DNA of 41,319 bases from contig CAZIDZ010000027.1 in NCBI GenBank assembly GCA_964538455.1, positions 1 through 41,319 of the forward strand. Reading direction: 5' to 3'. Below the pieces are notes generated by a model. It did not search any database and was not told the DNA's origin. It worked only from the letters and a program-made list of their open reading frames with translations. Both the position numbers and the translations under genes were made by a program. The stretch is from JAZDLX01 sp964538455 (lineage in GTDB: Bacteria; Electryoneota; Electryoneia; Electryoneales; Electryoneaceae). Below are positions 41,255 through 41,319 of this stretch, piece by piece; the first letter of the stretch is position 1; each line of letters opens with the position of its first letter.

Positions 41255-41319
41255 TTACTCAAGATTCGCCTGAGCGGCGGCGAGACGGGCGATCGGCACA
41301 CGGAAGGGGCTGCACGACA
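41255..41319 (-). CDS. 3' end of an unidentified gene (partial)
   Basis: Only the last 20 or so codons lie in the window, reading ...SPFRVPIARLAAAQANLE and ending at TAA (41257-41255). The frame runs off the right edge without a stop, and a strong terminator follows at the expected distance, which supports a real gene. Too short to identify. Confidence 0.5.
   Translation of the reverse strand, partial: SCSPFRVPIARLAAAQANLE

Noticed and set aside
41092..41301. A 69-codon minus-strand frame near the right edge
   Set aside because: It runs through a strong terminator hairpin and lies in a different frame from the more convincing partial gene end at 41255-41319.

Overview
This is a 41.3 kb chromosomal window from a GC-rich, Gram-negative (diderm) bacterium. 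Three things point to a poorly characterised lineage of the FCB (Fibrobacterota-Chlorobiota-Bacteroidota) superphylum: a protein with a C-terminal type IX secretion (T9SS) sorting domain, a YbeY whose third metal ligand is Asp, and TATATT/TATATTTG-like -10 elements. KdsA (Kdo synthesis, hence an outer membrane), Tol/Exb-type motor proteins and lipoproteins support an outer membrane. A FlgB gene behind a good sigma-54 promoter points to flagella. I cannot name a phylum with confidence. There is no phage, CRISPR array, rRNA, tRNA or intact insertion sequence in the window.

Layout. 1-3.3 kb: REP-like hairpins, a small lipoprotein with its own promoter and terminator, a XerC/D recombinase, an orphan flgB under sigma-54 control, and a DtxR/MntR regulator. 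3.4-7.5 kb: RNase G overlapping a two-module radical SAM protein. 7.7-14.5 kb (minus strand): a housekeeping/envelope run of coiled-coil lipoprotein, LysM protein, PhoH, PgpH-type HD phosphodiesterase, YbeY and a CorC/HlyC CBS protein, with a good sigma-70-like promoter at its head. 14.7-16.4 kb: aspS, followed by a repeat-rich gap. 16.8-25.3 kb (minus strand): a tightly packed six-gene operon made of a 1801-residue TPR protein, a small secreted or anchored protein, ExbB/TolQ, two ExbD/TolR and a TonB/AgmX-like transducer.

On the plus strand from 25.5 kb lie kdsA, a degenerate SDR and a HAD hydrolase with 4-nt overlaps, then a lone CheY-like receiver. On the minus strand at 28.8-32.4 kb are a secreted ankyrin-repeat protein and a GAF/HD-GYP protein. 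On the plus strand at 32.9-35.7 kb are a DHH/MYG1-like protein and an archaeal-type phosphoglycerate mutase. The right end (35.8-41.3 kb, minus strand) holds an M1-peptidase-like protein that has lost its HEXXH motif, a T9SS-exported protein of lower GC, and the 3' end of another gene. A duplicated promoter segment links the first two.

The most interesting units are: (i) the TPR/ExbB/ExbD/ExbD/AgmX-like operon, which resembles the parts list of the Myxococcus Agl/Glt gliding motor and in which one ExbD has Asn at the proton-carrying Asp position; (ii) the M1 pseudo-peptidase and the duplicated promoter that now sits upstream of a T9SS cargo gene; (iii) a catalytically dead-looking SDR embedded in the kdsA operon; and (iv) the DHH/MYG1-like protein paired with phosphoglycerate mutase.
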